Below are positions 8,546 to 16,933 of a DNA stretch of 44,661 nt, piece after piece (positions within the stretch are counted from its first letter, which is position 1; each line of letters opens with the position of its first letter). The DNA comes from Streptomyces sp. GC420. Lineage in GTDB: Bacteria > Actinomycetota > Actinomycetes > Streptomycetales > Streptomycetaceae. Location: NCBI RefSeq assembly GCF_009916105.1, contig NZ_JAAAXQ010000011.1, positions 1 through 44,661 of the forward strand, in the 5' to 3' direction. Both the position numbers and the translations under genes were made by a program. A model generated the notes under the pieces. The model saw only the letters and a list, made by a program, of their open reading frames with translations, did no database searches and was not told the DNA's origin.

Positions 8546-9185
8546 CGTCGACCAGGATCACCTCGAGGGTGCGCGGTCCGTGCACGCCCTCCACCCGGTT
8601 CAGCTCGATGTCACTGGTCGCCGAAGGGCCCGAGATCCACGTCAGCGGACGTGCCGGATCGAGCCGTTCCAGCGCCTGCGGCACCGAGTCGACGACCTGG
8701 CCGGGGACCCGTACGACGCAGATGTGATGGTCGGGGACCAGCGTGATCCGCCGTCTGCCCTGGTCGGGTCCGCCGTCCAGCACGATCGTGCCGGTCTCCG
8801 CGATCGCCACCGCGCAGCCGGTGACGACGCTGTGCACCGCGTCCAATCCGTCCGGCGTGGCGTCCTCCCGGTCCTCGACCCGCTCCGGCCCGCCGTCCGG
8901 CAGCCACTGACCGGGCAGCCCGGCGGGTACGAGGACCGACCGGGAGCCGTGCCCGGCGAGCAGCCGGCCGACCAGCGCGGGCAGCTCTCCGGCCGGCGTC
9001 CGGTGCACCAGTGCCCGGTAGTCCGCGAGGTTCTCCGCGAGCAGGTCGATCGTCTCCTCCGCGCTCCGGTCCCCATGGACCCGCAGATAGCCGCGCTCCA
9101 CCGGGAAGTCCCCGGGCCGTTCCTCGCGCGGGACGTCGGCCAGTGCCCGCCGTACCCGCGCCAGCACCCGCTCCCTGCTGCTCAT
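8487..9185 (-). CDS. lutC: LutC-type lactate utilisation protein
   Basis: 232 residues, LUD domain. Conserved stretches include the central GCAVAIAETGTIVLD, LVPDHHICVVR and the C-terminal SDIELNRVEGVHGPRTLEVIL. With LutA and LutB it forms the iron-sulphur L-lactate oxidising complex. Its ATG overlaps the lutB stop (9182-9185). The last 20 or so residues, after LEVIL, are Arg/Pro-rich and unlike the family; they read into DNA belonging to the truncated esterase on the opposite strand. The natural stop was therefore probably lost in the same deletion and replaced by a chance one. Confidence 0.88.
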   Translation of the reverse strand: MSSRERVLARVRRALADVPREERPGDFPVERGYLRVHGDRSAEETIDLLAENLADYRALVHRTPAGELPALVGRLLAGHGSRSVLVPAGLPGQWLPDGGPERVEDREDATPDGLDAVHSVVTGCAVAIAETGTIVLDGGPDQGRRRITLVPDHHICVVRVPGQVVDSVPQALERLDPARPLTWISGPSATSDIELNRVEGVHGPRTLEVILVDDGPGRSDRSARPRARGRPR

Positions 9186-10654
9186 TCGCCACCGCCCTCA
9201 CGTGTGCGCCGCCACCAGTCCCGGAACGACTCCGCGGGCACTTCGGGGAGCGCCCGGGTGTCGCTCCACGCCCTGCCCGGCCCCGGCAGCCGCTTCGGGT
9301 GGATCCGCCGGGTGCGGGAGGCCAGCCGCTGCCCGGCGCGCAGAGCCCCCGGACGGTCCAGCGTCCAGCGTGCCGCGCGCATCGCCAGCCGCTCGGCGGC
9401 GTGCCCCTTCGCGGGCCGGATGGTGACCCTGACGCCGCCCCGGGTCACCTCGCCGCCCTCCACCACCCGTTCCCGCAGGTGCACCAGCACTTCCGGGATG
9501 TCGATGGCGACGGGACACACCTCGTAGCAGGCTCCGCACAGCGTGGACGCGTACGGCAGTGAGGCGTCCACCTCGCTGCCCGTGCCGCGCAGCTGCGGGC
9601 TGAGGATCGCGCCGATCGGCCCCGGGTACACCGAGCCGTACGCGTGCCCGCCCGCCCGCTCGTAGACCGGGCACACGTTCAGGCAGGCCGAGCAGCGGAT
9701 GCAGCGCAGCGCCTGCCGCCCCACCTGGTCGGCCAGCGTGTCCGTGCGTCCGTTGTCCAGCAGCACCAGGTGGAAGGCGCGCGGCCCGTCGCCGTCCGTG
9801 GTGCCGGTCCACATGCTGGTGTACGGGTTCATCCGTTCGGCGGTCGAGGAGCGGGGGAGGAGCTGGAGGAAGACCTCCAGGTCCCGCCAGGTCGGCACCA
9901 CCTTCTCGATGCCGACGACCGAGATCAGCGTCTCCGGCAGAGTCAGGCACATCCGCCCGTTGCCCTCGGACTCGACCACGACCAGGGTGCCGGTCTCGGC
10001 GACCATGAAGTTGGCGCCGGAGATCCCCACCCTGGCGCGCAGGAACTTCTCCCGCAGATGGAGCCTGGCCGCCTCCGCGAGCTCGGCCGGGGTGTCGGTC
10101 AGCCCCTCCGGTGCGGGCCGTCCCCACCTGCCCATCCGCTCCGTGAAGATGTCGCGGATCTCGCCCCGGTTGCGGTGGATGGCCGGCACCAGGATGTGCG
10201 AGGGCAGGTCGTCGCCGAGCTGCACGATCAGCTCCGCCAGGTCGGTCTCGTAGGCGCGGATGCCCTCGGCCTCCAGCGCCTCGTTCAGCCCGATCTCCTG
10301 TGTCGCCATCGACTTGACCTTGACGACCTCGCGCTCGCCGGTGGCCTTCACCACGCCGGCGACGATCCGGTTTGCCTCGTCGGCGTCCGCCGCCCAGTGC
10401 ACGGTGCCGCCGGCAGCGGTGACGGCCTCCTCCAACTGCACGAGGTACCGGTCGAGATGGCGCAGTGTCCGGTCCTTGACGGCCTTGCCCGCCGCGCGCA
10501 GCCGTGACCAGTCGTCCAGCTCCGCGACCGCCTTGGCCCGCCTGGCACGGATGGTGTGGGTGGCGTGCCGCAGATTGCCGCGCAGGGTCTCGTCGCGCAC
10601 GGCCTCCCGCGCCGCGGCGGGGAAGGCGGGCATGCCCAGATAGGTTCCGCTCAT
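9182..10654 (-). CDS. lutB: LutB-type iron-sulphur lactate utilisation protein
   Basis: 490 residues. It has an N-terminal LUD domain (LRHATHTIRARRAKAVAEL, VKSMATQEIGLNEALE, NFMVAETGTLVVVESEGN). A ferredoxin-like part follows with two cysteine clusters, CIRCSACLNVCPVY and CGACYEVCPV, each fit to hold a 4Fe-4S cluster. A C-terminal Lut-specific tail ends the protein. It carries electrons in the oxidation of L-lactate to pyruvate. The ATG at 10654 overlaps the lutA stop. In this locus lactate would come from L-lactaldehyde, a product of rhamnose breakdown. Confidence 0.92.
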   Translation of the reverse strand: MSGTYLGMPAFPAAAREAVRDETLRGNLRHATHTIRARRAKAVAELDDWSRLRAAGKAVKDRTLRHLDRYLVQLEEAVTAAGGTVHWAADADEANRIVAGVVKATGEREVVKVKSMATQEIGLNEALEAEGIRAYETDLAELIVQLGDDLPSHILVPAIHRNRGEIRDIFTERMGRWGRPAPEGLTDTPAELAEAARLHLREKFLRARVGISGANFMVAETGTLVVVESEGNGRMCLTLPETLISVVGIEKVVPTWRDLEVFLQLLPRSSTAERMNPYTSMWTGTTDGDGPRAFHLVLLDNGRTDTLADQVGRQALRCIRCSACLNVCPVYERAGGHAYGSVYPGPIGAILSPQLRGTGSEVDASLPYASTLCGACYEVCPVAIDIPEVLVHLRERVVEGGEVTRGGVRVTIRPAKGHAAERLAMRAARWTLDRPGALRAGQRLASRTRRIHPKRLPGPGRAWSDTRALPEVPAESFRDWWRRTREGGGE

Positions 10655-11406
10655 GCGTACGGCTCCTCCTCGGTTGCGGCGAGGATCTCCGCGAGGTGCA
10701 CCGGCCGGACCGTGGATCCCTGCCGGGTGAGTGTCCCGCCGATGTGCATCAGGCAGGAGTTGTCGACAGCGCACACCGCTTCGGCGCCCGTGCCGCGGAT
10801 GCTGCGCACCTTGTCGGCGCCCATCGCCGCGGACACGGCCGCGTTCTTCACGGCGAAGGTGCCGCCGAAGCCGCAGCACTCCTCCGCGCCGGGCAGCTCG
10901 CGCAGTTCGAGCCCCTTGACGTGCTCCAGGAGCCTGCGCGGCCGGTCCCGCAGGCCCAGCAGGCGCAGGCCGTGGCAGGTGGGGTGATACGTCACGGTGT
11001 GCGGGAAGTACGCGCCGACGTCGGTCACGCCCAGGACGTCGACCAGGAACTCGGTCAGTTCGTACGTCTTGGGCACCGACCTGGCCGCCGCCTCCGCGAG
11101 CGCCGTGCCCCGCCCCTCGGCCGCCGCCTTCGCGCCGATCCGGGGGTAGTTGTCGCGCACCATCGCCGCGCACGAGCCCGACGGGGTGACGACGTACTCG
11201 TAGTCGGCGAAGGCCGCGTCGAAGCGCCGCACCAGGGGCTCGGTCTCGTGCCGGTAGCCCGTGTTGAACTGGGGCTGCCCGCAGCAGCTCTGCGCCTGCG
11301 GGAAGCCCACCTCCACACCGAGCCGTTCCAGCAGCCTCACGACCGCCTGCCCGGTGCGCGGGTAGAGCGTGTCGTTGACGCAGGTGACGAAGAGAGCTAC
11401 ACGCAC
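10651..11406 (-). CDS. lutA: LutA-type Fe-S oxidoreductase subunit
   Basis: 251 residues with two cysteine-rich CCG repeats: QSCCGQPQFNTGY near residue 43 and EECCGFGGTFAVKN near 180, plus the later Cys of AVDNSCLMHIGG. These are typical of LutA/GlpC/HdrB-like proteins and bind iron-sulphur clusters. The start is the GTG at 11406: an AGGAGG sits seven bases upstream and the family begins exactly with VRVALFVTC. Longer in-frame ORFs upstream lie inside rhaB. It overlaps the end of rhaB by 10 bases, so rhaB-lutA-lutB-lutC look translationally coupled. Confidence 0.93.
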   Translation of the reverse strand: MRVALFVTCVNDTLYPRTGQAVVRLLERLGVEVGFPQAQSCCGQPQFNTGYRHETEPLVRRFDAAFADYEYVVTPSGSCAAMVRDNYPRIGAKAAAEGRGTALAEAAARSVPKTYELTEFLVDVLGVTDVGAYFPHTVTYHPTCHGLRLLGLRDRPRRLLEHVKGLELRELPGAEECCGFGGTFAVKNAAVSAAMGADKVRSIRGTGAEAVCAVDNSCLMHIGGTLTRQGSTVRPVHLAEILAATEEEPYA

Positions 11407-12878
11407 GTTCCGTCCTCCTTGCCTCGGCCCGTGCCGATGCGTTCCGCGGCCTCGTCCCAGGCCGCCCGGTCGCCCGCCGGATCGTAGTGCCGCAAGGGCT
11501 GGGTGGCCCGCAGCAAGGCCCGCAGGTCGGCCGGGGAGCCGCCGACCACTCCGGCGGCGCGCGCCTGGACCAGCACGTTCCCGAACGCCGCCGCCTCGGC
11601 GGGACCGGCCACGACCGGCAGCCCGATGGCGTCCGCCGTCAGCCGGCACAGCAGCGTGTTGTGCACCCCGCCCCCGACGATGTGCACCGTGCGGACCGTC
11701 CTGCCGGACAGCGCCCGGGCCTCCTCGACGGCCCGCCGGTGGGCCGGCGCCAGGGAGTCGAGGACGCAGCGGGTGATCTCGACGGGCGTGCGCGGCTCGG
11801 GCTGCCCGGTGCGCGCACAGGCCTCGGCGATCCGGCGCGGCATGTCGTCCGGGGCGAGGAAGGCGGGGTCGCCCGCGTCCACGACGGAGCGCAGCGGCTC
11901 GGCCCCGGCCGCCCCGGCGAGCAGCGCGGCCAGGTCCTGGGGCGTGCCCCGGGCCTCCCAGGTGCGCAGACACTCCTGAAGCAGCCACAGTCCCATGATG
12001 TTGCGCAGATAGCGTACGGTGCCGTCCACACCCAGCTCATTGGTGAAATTCGCCGCCCGGGACGCCTCGGTCAGCACCGGACGGGCGAGTTCCAGGCCCG
12101 CCAGCGACCAGGTGCCGGTCGCGATGTACGCGAAGTCCTCGTCCACGGCCGGCACACCGACGACCGCCGACGCGGTGTCGTGCGAACCGACGGCGGTGAC
12201 CGGCACGGGACCGGTGAGCCCCGTTTCGGCCAGCACCTCGGGCAGTAGCAGCCCCGCCGGGTCGCCGGGGCTGCGCAGCGGCGGGAAGAGACCGAGGTCG
12301 ATGCCCAGCCGGCCGGCGACGACCGGTGACCAGTCGCGGGTGCGCGGGTCGACGAGCTGAGTGGTGGAGGCGTTGGTGATTTCCGTCCCGGCCACGCCCG
12401 TCAGCCAGTACGAGATCAGGTCGGGGATCATCAGCAGTCGGCGCGCCGCCGCGAACTGCGGTGTGCCACGCGCGGCGACGAGCTGGTAGACGGTGTTGAA
12501 CGGCAGGCGCTGGAGCCCGGTGGCCGCGTACAACTCCTTCGGCGGCAGCAGGGCGTCGACCTCGGCCGGCGCGCCCTCGGTCCGCGTGTCCCGGTAGTGC
12601 ACGGGATTGCCGAGCAGTGCCCCTCCCGCGTCGAGCAGCCCGTAGTCGACGGCCCAGCCGTCGATCCCGACCCCGTCGACGGGGCCGGCGGCCCGCAGCC
12701 CGTCCAGCACGCCGCGGTGGAGGGCGAGCACGTCCCAGTGCAGTGTCCCGCCCACCCGCACCGGCCGGTTGGGGAAGCGGTGCACCTCCCGGAGCTCCAG
12801 CGTGCCGGGTCCGGCGCGGCCGGCCATGACGCGTCCGCTGGACGCGCCGAGATCGACGGCGGCGAAGGACCTCGGCAT
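11397..12878 (-). CDS. rhaB: Rhamnulokinase, in frame with upstream rhaD remnant
   Basis: About 493 residues from the ATG at 12878. It is an FGGY-family sugar kinase beginning with the phosphate-binding AAVDLGASSGRVM and containing IDGWAVDYGLLD, NPVHYRDTRT, ATGTWSLAGLEL and VHIVGGGVHNTLLCRLTAD. It phosphorylates L-rhamnulose at C1. There is no stop codon between this gene and the aldolase domain upstream: the frame stays open, and the aldolase's last residues EEAKLRRMP run straight into RSFAAVDLG. The protein may thus be made as a fusion or start at this ATG; no good ribosome site is visible before it. Its last codons overlap lutA. Confidence 0.85.
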   Translation of the reverse strand: MPRSFAAVDLGASSGRVMAGRAGPGTLELREVHRFPNRPVRVGGTLHWDVLALHRGVLDGLRAAGPVDGVGIDGWAVDYGLLDAGGALLGNPVHYRDTRTEGAPAEVDALLPPKELYAATGLQRLPFNTVYQLVAARGTPQFAAARRLLMIPDLISYWLTGVAGTEITNASTTQLVDPRTRDWSPVVAGRLGIDLGLFPPLRSPGDPAGLLLPEVLAETGLTGPVPVTAVGSHDTASAVVGVPAVDEDFAYIATGTWSLAGLELARPVLTEASRAANFTNELGVDGTVRYLRNIMGLWLLQECLRTWEARGTPQDLAALLAGAAGAEPLRSVVDAGDPAFLAPDDMPRRIAEACARTGQPEPRTPVEITRCVLDSLAPAHRRAVEEARALSGRTVRTVHIVGGGVHNTLLCRLTADAIGLPVVAGPAEAAAFGNVLVQARAAGVVGGSPADLRALLRATQPLRHYDPAGDRAAWDEAAERIGTGRGKEDGTCV

Positions 12879-14194
12879 CCGCCGCAGCTTGGCCTCCTCC
12901 AGTTCCCAGTACTCGATGCGGAACTTCTCCCGCTCCTCGATGGGCGCGTACGAGGACACGGACTCGGCGCCCCGCATCACATTGATCGCGTTGACGTAGA
13001 ACTCTCCCGCGACCCGGGCGGTCTGCTTGTCCTTGCCGAAGGAGAACATGCCGACGCCGGGGACGAGGACGATCGACGGGTCCGCGCCGCGCATCGCGGG
13101 CGAGCCCGGCTCCGCGTGCCGCTCGTAGTACGCGCGGTACTCCTCGCGGTACGCGGCGTGCAGCTCCTTGAGCCGGGCCACCGCCTCCTCGACGGGCGCG
13201 GACGGCGGCAGGTCGAGGAGCAGTGGCCTGACCTTGGTCCGCAGGAAGTGGTCGGGGCAGGAGGTGCCCAGCGCTGCCAGCCGCGGGTGCTCGGCGCGCG
13301 AGACGAAGTCCAGCACCGCGTCGGAGTCGTCGAAGTGGCCGACCTGCGGGCGGTCCGCCGAGGCCAGGGCCCGGATGTGCGGGGCCAGCGCGGCCGCCCG
13401 CTCCCTGCGTTCGGCCCGGGCCGGCGGCTCGTACCCCTCCAGTACCGGGCCGAAGGGCTCGGGCCTGCCGCGCTCGGAGAGGAACGCCTCGGCGGTGCGG
13501 ATGATGTGCAGCGAGTTGGCCTCGCACTCCTCGGAGGTGGCACCCCACGCGGTGATGCCGTGACCGCCGAGCACGCAGCCGATCGCCTGCGGGTTGGCCT
13601 CCTTGACGGCGGCGATGTCCAGCCCGAGCTGGAAGCCGGGGCGCCGCCAGGGCACCCACACCACCGTGTCGCCGAAGCACTCGGCGGTCAGTTTCTCGCC
13701 GTCCGCGGCGCATGCCAGCGCGATCCCGGAGTCGGGGTGGAGGTGGTCCACGTGGGCAGGTCCACGAATCCGTGCATCGCGGTGTCGATGGAGGGGGCCG
13801 CGCCGCCCTTGCCGTGCAGGCAGTAGTCGAAGGCGGCGACCATTTCGTCCTCGCGTTCGACGCCGGGGTACACCCCGGTCAGCGCCCGCAGCCGGTCGAG
13901 GCGCAGCGCCGCGAGACCTTCGGCCCTCAGGGTGCCGAGGTCGCCGCCCGAGCCCTTCACCCACACGAGCTCGACCGTGCCGCCGGTGACCGGGTCGGTG
14001 CCGGTGCCCTTGGCGGAGGTGTTGCCGCCGGCGTAGTTGGTGTTGCGCGGATCGGCGCCCAGCCGGTGCGAGCGCTCCAGCAGCGCGTCCACCACCGCCG
14101 AGTCCGCCGATGCCGCCGATGCCGCCGAGTCCGCCGACTGCGCCGCGTTCGCCGAGTCCTTCGAATCCGCCGGGTGCCCGGTGTGCTGTGTCAT
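12879..14194 (-). pseudogene. rhaD: rhaD remnant: frameshifted rhamnulose-1-phosphate aldolase, dehydrogenase domain missing
   Basis: The ATG at 14194, five bases after rhaI, starts an Ser/Ala-rich leader from imperfect 9-base repeats (about 14100-14170). The class II aldolase domain follows: SHRLGADPRNTNYAGGN, WVKGSGGDLGTL, CLHGKGGAAPSIDTAMHG. Near 13758-13761 the frame shifts: one base appears missing between GAC and CTGCCCACG. The next frame resumes with HVDHLHPDSGIALACAADGEKLT, AIGCVLGGHGITAWG, and ends with VLVPGVGMFSFGKDKQTARV and EYWELEEAKLRRMP. In the bifunctional family (TIGR02632, about 680 residues) a short-chain dehydrogenase of about 270 residues follows that point. Here it is absent and rhaB begins at once. 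The aldolase would split rhamnulose-1-phosphate into DHAP and L-lactaldehyde. As sequenced, no full aldolase can be made. Confidence 0.85.
13757..13762 (-). other. Single-base frameshift in rhaD
   Basis: Minus strand reads GTG GAC CTG CCC ACG TGG. Adding one base after GAC gives GTG GAC GCT GCC CAC GTG GAC CAC CTC CAC, which restores the aldolase metal-binding motif HVDHLHPD. Both flanking frames carry good family sequence. Confidence 0.75.
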
Positions 14195-14199
14195 GCCGC

Positions 14200-15381
14200 T
14201 CACGCTCCCCATCCGGCCTGGGTCCCGCCCACGCGCTCTTCGACGATCTTCTGGTGCCAGCCCGAGCGGTGGTACGCCGCCACCGGGTCCGGGTCGATGC
14301 CCAGTTCTTCGCGCACCTCGGCGAGCAGCGGCCGGACATCGGTTTTGTACGCGTCCATCAGCACGGCGTTGGCGGCCAGTACGTCGCCCTCCGTCTGCGC
14401 GGCGGACAGTGCCTCGCCGTCCACGAGCAGTGCCTTGGCGGTGGCCTCCTGGACGTTCATCACCGAGCGGATGATGGCCGGGACCTTCGCCTCGATGTTG
14501 TGGCACTGGCCGAGCATGAAGGCGACGTCCGGGGTGAGGCCCCCGCCGCGCACCACCTCGTACATGATCCGGAACAGCTGGAAGGGATCCGCGGCGCCGA
14601 CCATCAGGTCGTCGTCGGCGTAGAAGCGGGAGTTGAAGTCGAAGCCGCCGAGCCTTCCCTCGCGCAGCAGCAGCGCGACGATGAACTCGATGTTGGTACC
14701 GGGCGCGTGGTGGCCCGTGTCCACGACGACCTGTGCCTTCTCGCCGAGCTTCGGGCAGTGCGCGTAGGCCGTGCCCCAGTCCGGCACGTCCATGGTGTAG
14801 AAGGCGGGCTCGAAGAGCTTGTACTCGAGCAGCATCCGCTGGTCCTCCCCGAGCCGCTCGTGGACCGCGGCGAGCGCCTCCGCGAGCCGGTCCTGGCGGG
14901 TGCGGATGTCGTCCTGGCCCGGGTAGTTGGTGCCGTCGGAGAACCACAGCTTCAGATCGCGGGAGCCGGTGGCGTCCATGATGTCGACGCACTCCAGCAG
15001 GTGCCCCAGGGCCTTGCGGCGCACCGCCGGGTCGGGGTGGCAGACGCTGCCGAGCCTGTAGCCGTCGTCCTGGAAGACATTGGAGTTGACTGCCCCGAGG
15101 CGGAGCCCGCGCTCCTCCGCGTACTCGGCGAGGGCCCCGTAGTCGTCGACCCTGTCCCAGGGGATGTGCAGCGCCACGGTCGGTGCGACGCCGGTGTGGC
15201 GGTGGACGCGGGCCGCGTCGTCGAGTTTCTCCCGCGGGGTGCGGGGGACCCCCGGGTGGGCGAAGACCTTGAAGCGGGTGCCCGAGTTCCCGTAGGCCCA
15301 CGAGGGCGTCTCGACGGCCTGGGTCTTCAGGGCCGCCTTCACGGCGGTCCTCACGGCGGGGACGTCGGATCGGCTCGTCAT
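14200..15381 (-). CDS. rhaI: L-rhamnose isomerase
   Basis: 393 residues, a TIM-barrel isomerase of the Pseudomonas/actinobacterial RhaI type. Metal-site segments are EYKLFEPAFYTMDVPDWG (Glu), VVVDTGHHAPGTNIE (Asp, His) and FDFNSRFYADDDLMVG (Asp). It converts L-rhamnose to L-rhamnulose in the cytoplasm, the first intracellular step. The ATG at 15381 has AGGAG eight bases upstream. It is first in the minus-strand operon rhaI-rhaD-rhaB-lutABC, and a LacI-type palindrome lies 31 bases upstream of its start. Confidence 0.93.
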   Translation of the reverse strand: MTSRSDVPAVRTAVKAALKTQAVETPSWAYGNSGTRFKVFAHPGVPRTPREKLDDAARVHRHTGVAPTVALHIPWDRVDDYGALAEYAEERGLRLGAVNSNVFQDDGYRLGSVCHPDPAVRRKALGHLLECVDIMDATGSRDLKLWFSDGTNYPGQDDIRTRQDRLAEALAAVHERLGEDQRMLLEYKLFEPAFYTMDVPDWGTAYAHCPKLGEKAQVVVDTGHHAPGTNIEFIVALLLREGRLGGFDFNSRFYADDDLMVGAADPFQLFRIMYEVVRGGGLTPDVAFMLGQCHNIEAKVPAIIRSVMNVQEATAKALLVDGEALSAAQTEGDVLAANAVLMDAYKTDVRPLLAEVREELGIDPDPVAAYHRSGWHQKIVEERVGGTQAGWGA

Positions 15382-15411
15382 GATCAGCGCTCCTGTGTGC
15401 CATGCGGGTTT

Positions 15412-15425
15412 ATGAATCGTTTCAT
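15412..15425. promoter_or_regulatory. LacI-type operator for divergent rhamnose transcripts
   Basis: ATGAATCGTTTCAT is an imperfect palindrome (10 of 12 inner positions symmetric around central CG), the form bound by LacI-family repressors. It sits in the 103-base gap between rhaI and the divergent secreted propeller gene, so one site could control both. The LacI gene at 17407 is the natural binder, with rhamnose or a derivative as inducer. Confidence 0.7.
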
Positions 15426-15484
15426 CGCCGTGAAGCTATGGTGGGACGCTCCCCGGGACACCCCCCCACCGACGGAGGATCACG

Positions 15485-16912
15485 ATGCGACGACCCCTGA
15501 CCGCCGCGGTGCTGGTCACCGCTCTGCTCACCGCCCTGTCCCTGCCCGGCACGGCAGCACGGGCCGCGGATCCCGCCCCGGCGGTCAGCAAGGTCGCCGA
15601 CACACAACTCGACTCCCAGGCGCTGTACTTCGTCTCCTACAACGGCCTGGTCAACAACAACGCCTTCCAGAAGAACGGCCTGCTCACCCACAAGGGCCAC
15701 CAGTACGCCGCCTGGTACACCGCGGACCGCACCGCCGTCGTCGCGCGGCGCGCCCTCGGCTCTGCGAACTGGCAGACCGTCAGGCTCCCGCACCAGCTGC
15801 GCTACGACGACTCCCACAACGTCATCTCCATGGGCGTCTCCAGGACCGACGGCCGGCTCCACCTCAACATGGACTCGCACAGCGACGGCTTCTTCTACGT
15901 CAAATCCGCCGCCGGACTCCTCGACGACCCCACCACGACCGCCTGGACCGCGGCCGGGTTCGGCGCCGTCCAGACCACCCTCGACGGGCTCTCACCCACC
16001 TCGCGGTTCACCTACCCGCAGTTCATCGCCACCCCCGAGGGCAGGCTCCAGCTCAGCTACCGCGTCGCCGTCTCCGGCAACGGCCGCAACGCCCTCGCCG
16101 AGTACGACGGCACGCGGTGGACCGCGCTCGGCGAATGGACCAGCTCCACCGGCACCTACACCGGCGAGCACGGCTCCAGCACCGCCCGCAACATGTACCT
16201 GCACGGTATCGACTACAGCGCCGACGGCACCCTGCACGCCTTCTTCACCTGGCGCGAACAGAGCGCCGCCGTCATGTGCGACGGCGGCGGCATCACCAAC
16301 CACGACACCGGCTACGTCCGCTCCACCGACCGCGGCCGCACCTGGCGCAACGCCGCCGGCACCCTCGTCGGCACCACCGGCGGCAGCGACCGTGTCGCCG
16401 TCACCGACCCCGGACTCGTCGTCGACCCACTGGGCCCCGACCACTCCCTGATGAACCAGGAGAGCCAGGCCACCGACTCCGCCCACCGCCCGCACGCCCT
16501 CGTCAGCTACGTCCCGGGCCGCTTCGGACAGTGCACCACCGACTACGTCGCCGACCGGACCGCCCACGGACGCGTCTTCCACATCCGCCAGGACCCGGCG
16601 ACCGGTGCCTGGAAGAAGACCGAGATCCCGGTGCCGCTGAACTCCAGCCAGCGCACCCACCTGGTCTTCGACAAGTACGACAACGCCTACGCCGTCATGC
16701 CGTACGGCCGCATCGCCGGCGCCTCGGAGGCATCCGGCTACACCGACTGGAAGCTCCTCTTCGACGGAAGCGGCCTGAACGCCTTCGGCGAGGTCGTCGT
16801 CGACGACACGCGGCTCGCCCAGGACGGGGTGCTGTCCTTCATGTACCAGCAGAGGTCCAGCGGAACGACGCCCTCCCCCATCCGTGTCGCCGACTTCGCC
16901 CTGCCGTCCTGA
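15485..16912 (+). CDS. Secreted BNR-type beta-propeller, candidate rhamnose-glycan lyase or hydrolase
   Basis: 475 residues. A Sec signal peptide ends at TAARAA, near residue 28. The mature protein starts with ALYFVSYNGLVNNNAFQ and QYAAWYTADRTAVVARR, typical of the BNR_4 propeller family (Pfam PF15892). It has conserved His-rich segments, such as YDDSHNVISMGVSRTDGRLH and LNMDSHSDGFFY. Families built on this fold include ulvan lyases (PL24/PL25), the alpha-L-rhamnosidase family GH145 and the rhamnose-glucuronate lyases of PL42. All act next to rhamnose-uronate linkages. Placement divergent from rhaI, with a shared operator, supports release of rhamnose outside the cell from arabinogalactan, ulvan or pectin. 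Which reaction it performs cannot be decided from sequence alone. Confidence 0.75.
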   Translation: MRRPLTAAVLVTALLTALSLPGTAARAADPAPAVSKVADTQLDSQALYFVSYNGLVNNNAFQKNGLLTHKGHQYAAWYTADRTAVVARRALGSANWQTVRLPHQLRYDDSHNVISMGVSRTDGRLHLNMDSHSDGFFYVKSAAGLLDDPTTTAWTAAGFGAVQTTLDGLSPTSRFTYPQFIATPEGRLQLSYRVAVSGNGRNALAEYDGTRWTALGEWTSSTGTYTGEHGSSTARNMYLHGIDYSADGTLHAFFTWREQSAAVMCDGGGITNHDTGYVRSTDRGRTWRNAAGTLVGTTGGSDRVAVTDPGLVVDPLGPDHSLMNQESQATDSAHRPHALVSYVPGRFGQCTTDYVADRTAHGRVFHIRQDPATGAWKKTEIPVPLNSSQRTHLVFDKYDNAYAVMPYGRIAGASEASGYTDWKLLFDGSGLNAFGEVVVDDTRLAQDGVLSFMYQQRSSGTTPSPIRVADFALPS

Positions 16913-16933
16913 CCTCCCCTCCCGAGGAACACC

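Noticed and set aside
10654..11173. Longer N-terminus for LutB starting upstream of 10654
   Set aside because: The extension lies inside lutA in another frame. The family start MSGTYLGMPAFP with ATGA overlap fits better.
12879..14339. A single 980-codon gene starting at 14339
   Set aside because: The first part of that frame is antisense-like noise within rhaI and the first part of rhaD. The true rhaD start is at 14194 in a different frame, so the long frame is a frameshifted rhaD plus rhaB.
15412..15460. ATG at 15412 as the start of a small plus-strand gene
   Set aside because: The ATG lies inside the operator palindrome, has no ribosome site, and its frame shows no family resemblance.
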